From Mantis religiosa (lineage: Eukaryota; Arthropoda; Insecta; Mantodea; Mantidae), in assembly GCA_030765055.1 (NCBI GenBank), contig JAUKNK010000147.1:3864001-3928000 (forward strand): a stretch of 64,000 nucleotides of DNA. Reading direction: 5' to 3'. This document shows positions 12,639 to 23,299 of this stretch, one piece after another (positions within the stretch are counted from its first letter, which is position 1; each line of letters opens with the position of its first letter). The translations under genes and the position numbers were made by a program. The notes beneath the pieces were generated by a model. The model searched no databases and was not told where the DNA came from. It saw only the letters and a program-made list of their open reading frames with translations.

Positions 12639-12833
12639 TTGAAGAAACGCCTTCGTGGGAGACATTATCCATCATCAGAAGCAGTGGTGAAGGCTGTGGA
12701 TGCGATTTTGAAGGATCTCTCAAGAAATGGCTTCCAGCATGTCTTTGAAAACTGGCAGAAATGCTGGGACAAGTGCATTGCATTCAGGGAAGACTATTTT
12801 GAGAAGGACCATCGAAACTATGAGGATGAGTAA
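12639..12833 (+). pseudogene. mariner transposase C-terminal fragment (copy B)
   Basis: The open stretch KKRLRGRHYPSSEAVVKAV to FEKDHRNYEDE matches the C-terminus of copy A nearly residue for residue. Upstream, HDDSPPHIANVV (HHDNARPH in copy A) has lost conserved residues, and the LAPCDFF block is frameshifted. Confidence 0.85.
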
Positions 12834-12883
12834 AGGTACGTTGTAAAAAACAATTGTGATCGTTCTTTATTGAACAGCCCTCG

Positions 12884-13545
12884 TTTATGCCATCTCTTTA
12901 ACTTTATTTAATATATTCATTTCAAAAGAATTTAAAATAACATAAAATATCTGCCACAAGCAATATAATGTTTATATTTTCAGAATACACTATAAAAGGA
13001 ATTAATGCAACGAAAGAAGAGAATATAAGAACTACAGTAAATAAGGTAGTAAGATAGGGAGCGTTTAATTTCACAGACTCTTATACGCTTCTCTTTACGG
13101 ATGACGAAGTTCTAATATCTAGTTCTGAAAATAACCACAAAGGGCCATATTCCAATTAAATAACCTGAATTAAAGATTTTAAATAGAAAAAAAAGTTTGG
13201 CCTTCGGAGGAGCAAATACAATAGAGCTAAAATTGTCCTGGAAGGAAAAATAATTGCCTAGATTTAATTGCCTCGGCAGCAAATATGAGTAATAATTATA
13301 TTGAAAACAAAGACCATAATACGTATTCAGCGTTATTAATAAATCCATAAAAATGGTACGAAACAAACCGAGATAAAATTTTACAGGTAATGTCACCACC
13401 AATGCTGGTTTAAGGCCCTCGCTTTTGTATTTAAACTAAAAAAAGAAAAAAGGAGAACTCAAAGAGTAGAAATGAAATTTTAGGTAGAGAAGAAATGAAG
13501 AGACAATTAAACATTTTTAAATTACTTTCAGAATAAAACAACATG
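12884..13545. other. AT-rich spacer, no gene seen
   Basis: Possible traces of coding-like sequence exist on both strands (for example 13112-13402 minus), but nothing is recognisable. Confidence 0.35.
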
Positions 13546-13554
13546 GACATCGGC

Positions 13555-13630
13555 TGGCCACGTAGCTCAGACGGTAAAGCACATGCCTGCCGTGCTAGTG
13601 GTCCCGGGTTCGATTCGCGGCGGTGGAGAT
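13555..13630 (+). repeat. tRNA-like sequence, probable SINE head or tRNA pseudogene
   Basis: The A box (GTAGCTCAGACGGTAAAG) and B box (GTCCCGGGTTCGATTCG) are well formed and spaced as in a tRNA, and a T-run follows. The acceptor stem pairs only partly (CCAC with GTGG), so a functional tRNA is doubtful. The downstream sequence (TTTCTCCAACCATAACAATT) may be the body of a SINE. Confidence 0.55.
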
Positions 13631-13804
13631 TTTTCTCCAACCATAACAATTCCTCCTCTTCTCCAGAATCTGGAAGTATGAATGAGAGTCTGAATGTATG
13701 CGTGATCTAATGATTAAAACACAACTAATACGAGTTAACACCTTCCATATGTTCCAATGGTTGACAGCCGCAGTTAATGGCAGGGTAAAAATGAAATAAA
13801 AATG

Positions 13805-14520
13805 GATATTGATGGAAATAATCATTTTCTTCCACATTAGCCTTGTGAACGCTAAGGTTCGAATGCCATAGCCGGGATTTGAACCACGGATCTCCAGCTC
13901 TCCGAGCGTTTGCTCTAAACTACTGAGCTGCTATAGCCAACATGCCGACATGACATTAAATTCTCCAACTGACCTATATGCTTCCCGATAGACCACTAGG
14001 GGTTCTCATATACTTTGAGATACGCAACTTTTGTGACGACTTACTATGCTGTAAGTAAATAAGTCCAAGGCTTCATAGTTAAACCACTATGTTATTCAGG
14101 TAAATTGATGGAAATAATCATTTCTTTCACACTAACCGTGTGTAGGCTAAAGTTTGAATGAGTAGAGCCAGACTGAAAAATTCAATGCCATAGCCAGGAT
14201 TTGAACCACAGATCTCCCGCTCTCCGGGCGGCTGCTCTAACCAACTGAGCTACTATGACCAACATGCCGAAATGACAACTGATTCGTATGTTTCCCGGTA
14301 GACCACCAAGAGTTCTCATATACTTTGAGATACGCAACTTTTGTGACGACTTACTATGCTGTAAGTACTTAAGTCCAAGGCTTCATAGTTAAACCACTAT
14401 GTTATTCAGGTAAATTGGTGGAAATAATCATTTATTTCACACTAGCCGTGTGTAGGCTAAGCTTTGAATGAATAGAGCCAGACTGAAAAATTCAATGCCA
14501 TAGCCGGGATTCGAAAAATG
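13805..14520 (-). repeat. three tandem SINE-B units, the last truncated
   Basis: Units begin at about 13811, 14107 and 14417 (GATGGAAATAATCATTT, GATGGAAATAATCATTT, GGTGGAAATAATCATTT), a spacing of 296 and 310 bp. Each has, on the minus strand, a tRNA-like head (AGAGC, then GGGAGATCTGTGGTTCAAAT), the TTGAATTTTTCAGTCTGGCT signature and CACACGG. The third is cut by an LTR at about 14521. Tandem organisation points to unequal exchange or array formation rather than independent insertions. Confidence 0.8.
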
Positions 14521-14525
14521 GATAT

Positions 14526-15023
14526 TGTGACTTTGTGGGTTCGTGACATTAAAAGTCCAATTCCACAAACTCAAAATGTTCTTTATTTCCAACGAATTAC
14601 AGTTGGAACACTTGCCGATTACATAAAATTACGTAGCGCACACAATTACAATCCACCAGTTCGTCTGTCACAGGTCCACTCCACACTCACAATTATGTAC
14701 AACTCCCCTGATACACGTACACAGTCTCCCTGTCCGTTCGCTAGCACTGCGCTCTTCACGGCTGCTCGCTAATAACTGAACTGACTCGTCAACTGCAGCC
14801 CTTATATAGGAAGATCGCTCTTTCTGGAAGCTTCGCGGCACGGAACATCATTCCGACTGTTCCAGACATCAGGGGGTGGGGAAGGAGACGCTACAGTGCC
14901 TAGTGACACTTTCCTAATTATCCCCTATGTTAGCGCTACAGGATAAACGTGAGGGCGTGGCCTGAATGCCTCCTGTACCCTACCCAGCTCCAGTTGGTCG
15001 TGTATTCCGATAATTGGGGGACA
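14526..15023 (-). mobile_element. solo LTR, same family
   Basis: Begins TGTGACTTTGTGGGTTCGTG and ends GGGGGACA, nearly the same left part as the LTR at 11884-12364. The minus strand carries the AATAAAGAACATTTTG polyadenylation module. The preceding bases are ATAT but the following ones are ATGC, so no clean target duplication remains. The right end may be mutated or rearranged. Confidence 0.85.
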
Positions 15024-15124
15024 ATGCGATAAGAATTAAAACATACAACGACGAACGTGCACCAAAAGTGAAAATGAACTACAAGCAAAAGGGTAGAACA
15101 AATGTTGATGGACCGAAGGCAAAC

Positions 15125-15400
15125 TGGGTTCCTTGCTTGAGTGGTTAGACCACTCGGCTCTCACCAGGGCGGTCCAGTTCGTTTCCAGACAACAGCAAAC
15201 TGAAGTTTGTGGTGTACAACATGAAACTGGGGTGGGTTTTCTCCGTCATCTCCGGTTTGTCCCGCCATCTCATTCCACCGGCGCACCATCTTCAACTCAT
15301 GTATCAACAGTGTCACCGCCTGCGTATGTAGTAAAAGCAGTCGTTAAATTCAACACTAAACTGGTTTCAATGTGTTTAAGAATGAAACTGAACAAGGCTT
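15125..15400 (+). repeat. possible tRNA-derived SINE
   Basis: A tRNA-like start (TTGAGTGGTTAGACCACTCG, then GGCGGTCCAGTTCG) is followed by about 200 bp of unrelated body. Only one copy is visible here and no flanking duplication was found, so the assignment is tentative. Confidence 0.4.
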
Positions 15401-15440
15401 AGGCTTAATGCATGCACCACCAACTGCTGATATTCTTTGT

Positions 15441-15650
15441 GTTGCGTGATGGTAGCGTGTCTGCTTCATTTTCAATAGGGCCCAAGTTCGAATCTCCATC
15501 AGGGTGTATTATTTGGATAAGGTTTCTTCCCTTATCCCGAAAGATGAACTTAAGGTAACTCTCAGCTCTATGGACTCATTTGAACATAATTTCATTCATT
15601 ACGCGATTCGACTTAACGTTGTAAATAGGACGTAAATTATGAATTAAACA
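15441..15650 (+). repeat. SINE-A copy, diverged
   Basis: Same layout as the SINE-A copies at 18131, 36572 and 47285: a tRNA-like head (GGTAGCGTGTCTGC, B box GTTCGAATC), then GATAAGG and CCCTTATCC, then CAGCTCTATGGACTCATTTGA, and an end GGACGTAAATTATG. It is more diverged than the others, hence probably older. Confidence 0.75.
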
Positions 15651-15745
15651 TTTAACTACTTTACTTACATTTGGCTACTTTACTTTGGAACATTGCCATA
15701 TAGCCCATAGCGTTACTGGTATACAAGTGGGTTTGGTACATTGGA

Positions 15746-15746
<1 letters not shown>

Positions 15747-15814
<68 letters not shown>
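15747..15814. repeat. (CA)n microsatellite
   Basis: A near-pure CA dinucleotide run of about 34 units, followed by impure CACA/GACA steps. It produces artificial Thr-His and Val-Cys reading frames, which I do not annotate. Confidence 0.97.
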
Positions 15815-15821
<7 letters not shown>

Positions 15822-15849
15822 ATAGACACAGACACAACGTTGCAGCGAG

Positions 15850-16110
15850 GTCTAACCAAAAGTCCAAAGGCTTGTCAGCCCGGGAGCGATGGAAAACTCC
15901 GGGGTTCTATCCTTGGGGCAATACCTTTTGTCTAAAAAGCCCCGTCCCCAATCGACAACAACGTCAAGGCAGGTAGAAATGGATACGGCACTTACGCGCG
16001 TCAACCACGCAGGGAAGACTACCGAAAAACCTCGGTGGGGCCGCCTGTTGATCTAGCACATCTGCTAGTTCTGCAAGCCAGTAAAGTCTGTCTACTCAAC
16101 GGGTTTGCAG
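15850..16110 (+). repeat. GC-rich repeat G, left half
   Basis: Matches the left half of the copy at 23789-24327: GGGGCAATACC, ACTTACGCGCG, CCTCGGTGG and TGATCTAGCACA occur in the same order. Its right half resumes at about 17120, so the copy is split by about 1 kb. Class unknown; no coding frame. Confidence 0.7.
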
Positions 16111-16559
16111 TTCGGAGTCAAAGGAACCTGACCCTACCGCCCACTAATGACCGCCATAAATCTATCTCCACAATTCAGAAATGGAACACTGTCGTTGAGG
16201 ACGAATAGCAACCCTGATTTTTTCGAAGTGATAATCGCATGTGTACTCTATGTGGAGTCTCAGTTGCCAAAGTTCCATCTTCCAGTTGATCTGTTTCATT
16301 ACGTGCAGAAATTCGTTGGGTGTCACAATCTGGAGACCGTAGGAGGGAAATGAAGTGGTAAATGCAAATTAAGTAGTAGATAACTTTCAGTCGCGTGAAA
16401 ATAATCAAAGTGAAGACAGTGTGAGTAACTGGGCCGAGTTGTATTACTGGAAAAGCCTCAAAAAACAAAGTTATAACGGGAACTCATCCTAAGCAAATTC
16501 AAGCACTTGTTTTGAACACATAAATATTTGCTGAAAAATAATCTTGTTAAGGGGTCGTG

Positions 16560-17105
16560 CAATGAACCTGATGATAAATTTTGGGTATTCACAGAAATAC
16601 AATAAGAAATATTGTGATAAAAGGAAAGCCAAAGACGCCGATCAAGTGCGAAAACAAAAGGAAACGTTTCTCTAAAGTAGATAATGTTACATGCGATTTA
16701 ATTCGTCGAGAAATTTATAGATTCCTTGCAAAAGGGACAGCGCCCACCTTAGACGAATCGGTGGCACATTTGCAACAGATTTGTGATTTCCCTTATGGGC
16801 ACTGCACTTCGCGCGGCCTCCTATAAGAGCTGGGTTTCAAATACCTCACTTTGAATAAGATAAGGGTTATTATGGAAACAAGTAGAATTGTTGCTTGGCG
16901 ATATATGTTTGTCAAAACTAAGGAAGTCTCGCAGTAATGGACATTAGATAATTTATTTAGACGAAACCTCGTACGATACCCATGGCGTATCGAGAAAGGT
17001 GGCAACCTTGCAGAAAGGTCTGGGAGAAGGAGGGTCTCTGTTGTAAAACGATTATAATGGTTCATCAAAGGCAGAGGCCAAAGTGCACACGCGTTAACTA
17101 AACAG
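16560..17105 (+). pseudogene. decayed DDE-type transposase fragment
   Basis: The frame at 16581-16826 gives a helix-rich N-terminal region (IHRNTIRNI, then DLIRREIYRFL). A following frame contains YLDETSYDTHG near 16943-16975, the usual context of the first catalytic Asp in a transposase family of insects (YxDETW). Stops and frameshifts are frequent. The assignment rests on this pattern alone. It lies between the two halves of repeat G and is the likely cause of the split. Confidence 0.55.
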
Positions 17106-17119
17106 ACTTTATCCGCGAT

Positions 17120-17385
17120 TTTCAGGCAACCCTCTGCCCCGTCCGGGCGGTTAAAGCCCGGCGAGAGGTACCCGATTTCCCGCGGAAAACGCGAACACAC
17201 TACCCCCTCAAGTCCAACCCAATCGGAACAGCTCCCATTTACGAAGAGGCTTGAATGTTAGGCCAAGGGTTCCTCTAGTAACGTTAGAGGTACCACGAGT
17301 GCTAAGGGTCCACAACGCCCGCACCACGGCAGCTGAAGGGGAGGGTTCCCCTCCCCTACGGAGACACACACAAACACACATACAC
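17120..17385 (+). repeat. GC-rich repeat G, right half
   Basis: Shares CCCCGTCCGG, GGTACCCGATTTCCC, TCAAGTCCAACCCAATC, GGTTCCTCTAGTAACGTTAG and GCCCGCACCACGGCAGCTGA with the right half of the copy at 23789-24327. It ends in CCCCTCCCCTACGG and runs into a short CA-rich stretch. Confidence 0.75.
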
Positions 17386-17399
17386 ACATTCATAGTACT

Positions 17400-18080
17400 A
17401 GACCCTCTGGAGCATAAAGAAAAATCTTGGCTGGAGAAAACTTTTCACCCCACTGGGAATCGAACCGTGGTCCCTGATGCTCCACAGACTGAGCTGAGGT
17501 AGCTGCGTGTGTATTCGTACATTTTGTTCATACAGATAAACCTTCCTTACTGATCCAGTTGTAGATGTAAGAGAAATGTAATCAGCAATTTGTAACTCTC
17601 TATTTGCATGGACATGAAAAAGAAAGGCACAGAAGTTATTTGTTGCTGAGAAAGGTGTGCACTATGTGAAAACCAAATTAATAAAATATAATAGTTTGGA
17701 AATGGTTAAAGCCAAAAGGATTTCATTTTAAATAAACTCCGAGCTCTGACGTCTACTTTTAATAAGATTTTACTTCTGTTACGGTTTACGAACTTTGCAA
17801 AAGTGATTTAGAACAAAGCAAAATTCAAAGGCTATTCCACTTTGCCATGAAAGTAGGTCAAAATTTGGTATTTTAAACAGAATCACTATTTTTGAGATAG
17901 TATACATTTCGAATAGTTCCCATATAACACTAGTTTGAGGTGGAGGGATCTTTCATGAGGACTTCATTTATAAAACTGCTTAAAACCTTATTTTGTTCAG
18001 GAAACCCAAAACGCGTATTTCCGGCGAAATCTGGTTATACAATTTTTGAGTCAGCTATAATACTTGCTCTATTTATTTAA
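17400..18080. other. spacer with a tRNA-like trace, no gene seen
   Basis: At about 17395-17510 a minus-strand tRNA-like box is visible (GGGAATCGAACCGTGG, then GACTGAGCTGAGGTAGCTG). The rest is AT-rich with no recognised feature. Confidence 0.4.
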
Positions 18081-18130
18081 ATAACTGTGTGAGATAGCTA
18101 AGACGGTAGAGTGTCTGCCCAACTTCAAAA

Positions 18131-18360
18131 GCCCGCCTCGGTAGCGTAGATGGTAGCATGTCTGCCTCACGTTCAAGAGGTCCCGATTTCGAATCAGGGT
18201 GAGTTACCTGCATAAGGTTTTTTCCGGGGTTTTCCCTTATCCTTCTACACAAATGTCGGATATCTCTAAGCTCCATGTACTCCGGACACATTTGAGCATC
18301 ATTTCACCCAATTTATTCACCGTCCGGTGTGACAACGTAGAAGGACGTAAACTGAAAAAA
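18131..18360 (+). repeat. SINE-A, nearly full copy
   Basis: A tRNA-derived short retroelement. The head starts GCCCGCCTCGGTAGCGTAGA (A box) and carries a B-box-like GGTCCCGATTTCGAATC. The body has GTGAGTTACCTG, a GATAAGG-T-run-CCCTTATCC hairpin, AATGTCGGATATCTCTAAGC, then CATTTGAGCATCATTTCA, ending GGACGTAAACTGAAAAAAA. A partial second head at about 18081-18128 lies just upstream. It is transcribed from its internal boxes by RNA polymerase III and moved by an unidentified LINE. Its tail continues into the satellite at 18370-19715. Confidence 0.88.
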
Positions 18361-18369
18361 ATTCAGAAG

Positions 18370-19715
18370 GCTCAGGCTGCGATTCTCGGTCAGGGTGAGT
18401 TATATGGATATAATTATTTCAGGAATTTTCCCTTGTCCTGGAAAATGACTGTCGAATAACCCTAAAGTCTATAACCCTGTACTCATTTAAACTTCGTTTC
18501 ATTCTTCGTCTGATATGACACAATGTTGGAGGTTTTCCCTTATCCTGTAAGATAAATGCTGTATAATGCTAAGCTCTGTGTACCCTGTACTCGTTTGAAC
18601 ATCATTTCATTTATCGTCCTATGTGACATAACGTTGGAAGTTTTCCTTTATCCTGTAAGATGAATGTCGGATATTGCTAAGCTCTGTGTACCGTGTACTC
18701 GTTTGAACATCATTTCATTTATCGTCCTATGTGACATAAGGTTGGAAGTTTCCCGTATCCTGTAAGATAAATGCTGTATAATGCTAAGCTCTATGTACCC
18801 TGTACTCGTTTGAACACCATTTCATTTATCGTCCTATGTGACATAACGTTGGAAGTTTTCCTTTATCCTGTAAGATGAATGTCGGATATTGCTATGCTCT
18901 GTGTACCGTGTACTCGTTTGAACATCATTTCATTTATCGTCCTATGTGACATAACGTTGGAAGTTTCCCGTATCCTGTAAGATAAATGCTGTATAATGCT
19001 AAGCTCTATGTACCCTGTACTCGTTTGAACACCATTTCATTTATCGTCCGATATGACGTAACGTTGGAGGTTTTCCTTTATCCTGTAAGATGAATGTCGG
19101 ATAATGCTAAGCTCTGTGTACCCTGTACTCATGTGAACATCATTTCATTTATGGCCCGATATGACATAACGTTGGAGGTTTTCCTTTACCCTGTAAGATG
19201 AATGTCGGATAATGCAAAGCTCTGTGTACCCTGTACTCATCCGAACATCATTTCAATTATGTTCCGATATGACATAACGTTGGAAGTGTTCCTTTATCCT
19301 GTAAGATGAATGTCGGATAATGCAAAGCTCTGTGTACCCTGTACTCATCCGAACATCATTTCATTTATGGTCGGATATGAATTATCGTTCGAGGTTTTCC
19401 CTTATCCTGTTAGATGAATGTCTGGTAATTCTAAGCTCTGTATATGCTGTACTCATATGAACATCATTTCATTTATGGTCGGATATGAATTATCGTTGGA
19501 GGTTTTCCTTTAATCGGTAAGATGAATGTCTAGGAACTCTAAGCTCTGTGTATGTTGTACTCATGTGAACATCATTTTATTTATGGTCGGATATGTCCTA
19601 ACGTTGGAGGTTTTCCTTTATCCTGTAAGATGAATGTCCGATAATGCTAAGCTCTGTGTACCCTGTACTCAGTTGAACATCATTTCATTTATCGTCCGAT
19701 GTGACATAAGTTGGA
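18370..19715 (+). repeat. 108-bp satellite made from the SINE-A tail
   Basis: About 12 tandem units. The marker AAGCTCT(G/A)TG recurs at 18571, 18679, 18786, 18894, 19001, 19109, 19217, 19325, 19433, 19541 and 19649, a spacing of 107-108 bp. Each unit corresponds to the SINE-A body from its TTTTCCCTTATCC stretch to its CGTTGGAGG stretch, rejoined to itself. In the first half, units alternate between two variants (GATAAATGCTGTATAATGCT and GATGAATGTCGGATATTGCT), giving a dimer of about 215 bp. The array starts from a partial SINE copy (GATTCTCGGTCAGGGTGAG at about 18380). Confidence 0.95.
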
Positions 19716-19894
19716 GAATATTATATAAAAAGTAAAACAATAACTTGTATTTGTAAATGCTTACATCTGTAAATATTTAGTAACTAATGATATTTCTTTT
19801 GTAGACTAAGCTTTCATACTGAAATGTCAGAAGCAGTATGCCATAGGAAATAAAATTCGGAAAATGATGATATTTCTTAGAAAATGCATCTTTA

Positions 19895-20460
19895 AGAAAC
19901 GCAAGATAAAACGGCTTTATTCAGTTTACTAGTCTTGATACAATGAGGACTCCATGTAAGAGAAGCATATACAAATTCAGATCTCACAAGCGAGTAGTAC
20001 AAAATAATCAAAACCCTGGAAATCCTAATATAACATGAATTAAGAAATGATATAATTTTATTAAGAGGGCTCCTAGACCACTTCTTTTCAACAGATAGTA
20101 CTTTAATTCCGTCTAATTTATAGTCATAAGTAATGTTCCTTCGACCCATAGAGAAGCACAAAGCTTACATTGGAATATATGTATTAACCAGAACATTACT
20201 TTATTTACTTAATTTTTTATAGCAACTAAGTTATTGGAAATGTAATAAAATCGCCAGAAACGTACAATTTTAAATCATCTGCAAATAGTAAAATGTTATA
20301 GTTAGGCAGAGGGAACACTAATAAATAAAAGAAATAATGAAGGGCCAAGATTAGAACCTTGCGGTACTTCAAATTAAACGTCATAAAATATGGTGTACTA
20401 GTTTTCAATTTTACAACTTTAACCTTGATTTAAACAAGGTATAGTTCGAACCGTAATAAA
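19895..20460 (-). pseudogene. Jockey-like LINE reverse transcriptase remnant
   Basis: On the minus strand I read LLFADDLKLY, the RT catalytic YADD-type block with Phe in place of Tyr, at about 20250-20290. YKLDGIKVLSVEKKW and YYSLVRSEFVYASLTWSP follow at about 19950-20120. These are thumb-region landmarks typical of Jockey-clade elements. Frameshifts separate them and the 5' part is absent, so this is a short 3' remnant. Confidence 0.8.
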
Positions 20461-20464
20461 ATCA

Positions 20465-20674
20465 GTACAACTAAACGTCGATAGCTCATTTTGTGATTTA
20501 TCATTATCATTTTATCGAACGATTTTTAAAATTATTTATATTTTTATACTCAACCTGCGATCTCTCGTCTACCTCAGCTGATAGGTGGCAACGAAGCTGA
20601 ATAAATTTCTCACAGTGGATGCTTTAGGTGTAAAGTTATATTGAGGAATAACATTTATAACATGCTGACTCATA
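20465..20674. other. spacer, no gene seen
   Basis: Short AT-rich stretch leading into mariner copy C, with nothing recognised. Confidence 0.4.
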
Positions 20675-21985
20675 TGAGGTCTATTGAATAAAGAATGATC
20701 ATAATTTTTACGATCATAATTTTTTGCACTAAAATTGAAACTTATATTCTGTTAGCTTAATGTGAAACAAACATGCCGTAGTAGTTTCATTGTCGGTACT
20801 CCTGGTTCCCGTATGTCAGAACCAGGCAAGTTCCGAGATGTTCAGTGTCGCTTACCGGTAAAATTGAGGTAACACGCGAGGAACAATATGCGGCTTTGTA
20901 ATTCTGCTTTCGTCTTAACAAATCTTCATCTGAAGCCTATACAGTGTTACAGGAGGCCTATGGCAAGTCTTTTCTTCCCTACAGCACAGCTCAACGGTGG
21001 TTTAAAATGTTTGAAGAGTGAAAACAATCAATTATAAAGGATGGTGGACAATGTGCTCCAATTACTGCTCTTACGGAAGAAAACATCAACACTGCTGCTG
21101 CCATTTTGAGAGAGGATGGACGAATTTCCTTAAGACCACTTTCTGAAGTACTGAACATTTCACTGAGTGGCACCCACACGTTGTTGACAGACACATTTCA
21201 CGTGAGACGTGTTTGTGCGCGATGGGTTCCAAGACTGTTGATTCCCGAACAAAAGGACATTCGCATGCAGGTCTGTGTGCAGTTAAAGTTGATGTTAGAG
21301 GAAGATCCGGAGTCTCTTTCAAACGTAATCACTGCTGTTGAAACTTGCCTATGTCATTTTGATCCTGAGAGAAAACAGCAAAGCTCAGTGTGGAAATCGC
21401 CTTCATCACCAACCCCTAAAAAGCAAAAGCGGCTGCTACTGCTGGGAAAGTTATGGTTATGTAATTCTTTGATATTCATGGAATGGTTTATCAGCATGTT
21501 TTACCTGCACACAAAACACTAACTGGACAATATTACAGGGACGTCCTGAAATCATTGCAAGTACATATCAGGCACAAAAGACCACATTTACGTGAAGCAG
21601 ACTGGATGCTGCACCACGATAATGCTAGGCCACATATTGCCAATGCTGTAGCTGAATATGTTACAAAAATCAAGGTGACGTGCATGCCTCACCCTTCCTA
21701 TAGTCCAGATTTACCCCCATGTGACTGTTTTCTATTCCCTAACTTAAACAAACATCTTCCTGGCTGGCATTGTCCGTCATTAGAAGCAGCGGTGAAGGCT
21801 GCGGAGGTGATTGTGAAGGATCTCTCAAAAAATAGTTTCCAGCATATGTTTGAATACTTGCAGAAATACTGGGAGAAGTGTGTCGCATTCAGAAGAGGCT
21901 ATTTTGAGAAGGACCATTAAAATTATGAGGATGAGCAAAGGGACGTTGTCAAAAAATGTGATCATTCTTTATTGAACAGCCGTCA
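20675..21985 (+). mobile_element. mariner transposon, copy C
   Basis: 1.31 kb, the same family as copy A. The inverted ends are diverged (TGAGGTCTATTGAATAAAG and TTATTGAACAGCCGTCA) and TA flanks both sides. The leader and coding content are collinear with copy A. The transposase frame is broken (see next entry). Confidence 0.92.
20860..21920 (+). pseudogene. mariner transposase, broken (copy C)
   Basis: The N-terminal part is decayed: the presumed start codon reads TTG in AAATTGAGGTAACACG, and an early stop follows in GCTTTGTAA. A long frame at 21106-21522 covers the second helix-turn-helix and the first catalytic block, which reads TAVETC; Asp is replaced by Val. After a frameshift near 21480 the frame at 21483-21920 keeps HHDNARPHIAN and LPPCDCFLFP with the DD34D spacing. 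The normal stop codon has mutated to CAA. It cannot be active. Confidence 0.9.
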
Positions 21986-21989
21986 TATA

Positions 21990-22415
21990 ATGAAGTATAC
22001 GTTCTAGCATTTTCTTTGAAGTACCTAGGTAACATAAGAATGGTCTATAAATTATAATTATTTTTAACTATCCATAATTAAACCTTATGATTGTCTTAGC
22101 TAACTTGCATTTATCAAGAAAAATAATTCCTTTAATAACGCAGATGTAAATTATATACAATAATGATGTCAATATATTTCGACGGTCTTTAAACATGTAA
22201 TACGGTATACCATCCGGTCCAATTCACTTTTTAGATTTCAGCTTCTTGAAATCCTTATTTTCGTCAACATGAAGTGAGTCAAATAATTGCAATAAAACGG
22301 AGTTGTTTAAGTGAACATTCTATTTAGAAGACACGTGTAAATACTTTTTAAAAAATTCGGAATTATTCCCAATACAATGGTTTTCCATTACACAAGGAAT
22401 CTTTAGTCCCAACGT
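21990..22415. other. AT-rich spacer, no gene seen
   Basis: No recognised repeat or coding block. Confidence 0.4.
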
Positions 22416-22419
22416 TTCC

Positions 22420-22930
22420 CAGTTCTCAGCATCATTGCCAGGCAGTCATGCTCCTTTTAACATCATTCATCCACTTCTCTCTATGTTGCCCCTTCCTCCT
22501 TGACCCTTCCATCTCCCATTCCAATATCTTCTTTGGTATTCTTTCACTTTTCTTTCTTATGACATGTCCATACCATCTTAGTCTTCTCTCTTCAAATATT
22601 TCCAGGACAATTTTTTCGACTTTCATTTCCTTAACTGTGGGGCTACTAACGTACTCAGTTCTTGATTTCCTGGATGTACGTCTCTAGAAACACATTTCAG
22701 TTGACAATAAATTACTTGTTTGCTGTCTCCCAATTGTCCGTGTCCCTGATCCATACAATATGACACTCTATACCAATATAACACTCGTACACTAATGTTT
22801 TGATTTTCAGAAGAATATTTTTGCTCCAGAATAGAGAGCTAAGAATCCCAATTACTTTTTCTTCCATCTGTATTCTCTTCTCTATTTCTGATGTAGCGGA
22901 ACCATCACTTTGTAGCATTTATTCGAGATA
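22420..22930 (-). pseudogene. LINE reverse transcriptase C-terminal remnant
   Basis: Minus strand. The frame at 22432-22626 contains RRLRWYGHVIRKKSERIPK, then GQHREKWMNDV. This is the common C-terminal tail of LINE ORF2 proteins (RLRWFGHV, then RPRxRW). The frame at 22712-22918 holds SEIEKRIQM and KIKTLVYECYIG, the region just before it. No 5' part is present. It belongs to a different lineage from the Jockey-like piece at 19895-20460. Confidence 0.82.
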
Positions 22931-23169
22931 TTTGAATTTAGTTGTAATCTTAATTTGATATTTCTCTGTTTTTATTGTATCATCTGCATCTGAATTAGTC
23001 TTCCGCCGTGGTGTTTTGGATTATGGCGTTTTGCCTTGGTTTCCTGCCACGAAATGCCCCCCAGCTCTGGGAGTGCGGATTTTGAGACACGAATATAGGA
23101 GCGGTGCCCACTTAACATGGTGAGGAAATAGTGGAGCTTACGCCAGGTAGGAAGCCCTGGACTATAAAG

Positions 23170-23295
23170 CCAACATTCCGGCTGGGGGATGCTGAGATGC
23201 TGACCACATCTACTTCCCGTATCGTTGGGATAATCGTCCACCTCTAACTTGCGTAGGTGGGCGTGAGGCCACCCTATGGGTTATTTATATCTAAA
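23170..23295. repeat. dispersed repeat, second copy
   Basis: Matches 4505-4655 over the block TTCCGGCTGGGG to GTGAGGCC. It lies just 3' of more GC-rich sequence (22990-23170) that may belong to the same element. Confidence 0.6.
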
Positions 23296-23299
23296 TTAA

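Larger units (their letters stand above)
11478..12883 (+). mobile_element. mariner copy B, internally deleted and split by a solo LTR
   Basis: Same family as copy A. It starts CGAGGGCTTTTCAATAAAG and ends TTATTGAACAGCCCTCG, with TA on the left side. About 390 bp of the N-terminal coding half is missing: the sequence jumps from the leader (GTGAGAACCAGGC) to the TADETW block. A solo LTR sits at 11884-12364. The C-terminal coding part resumes after it and ends near 12833. This gives a clear order of events: mariner first, LTR second. Confidence 0.92.

Noticed and set aside
13555..13630. Functional tRNA gene
   Set aside because: The acceptor stem pairs poorly and the anticodon arm is not convincing, although both promoter boxes are good; treated as SINE head or pseudogene.
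15661..15935. Frames of alternating Val-Cys or Thr-His residues
   Set aside because: They are translations of the CA dinucleotide run at 15747-15814, not proteins.
16565..16605. CTGATGA followed by GAAA near 16600
   Set aside because: The bases between do not form a stem and the outer strands do not pair.
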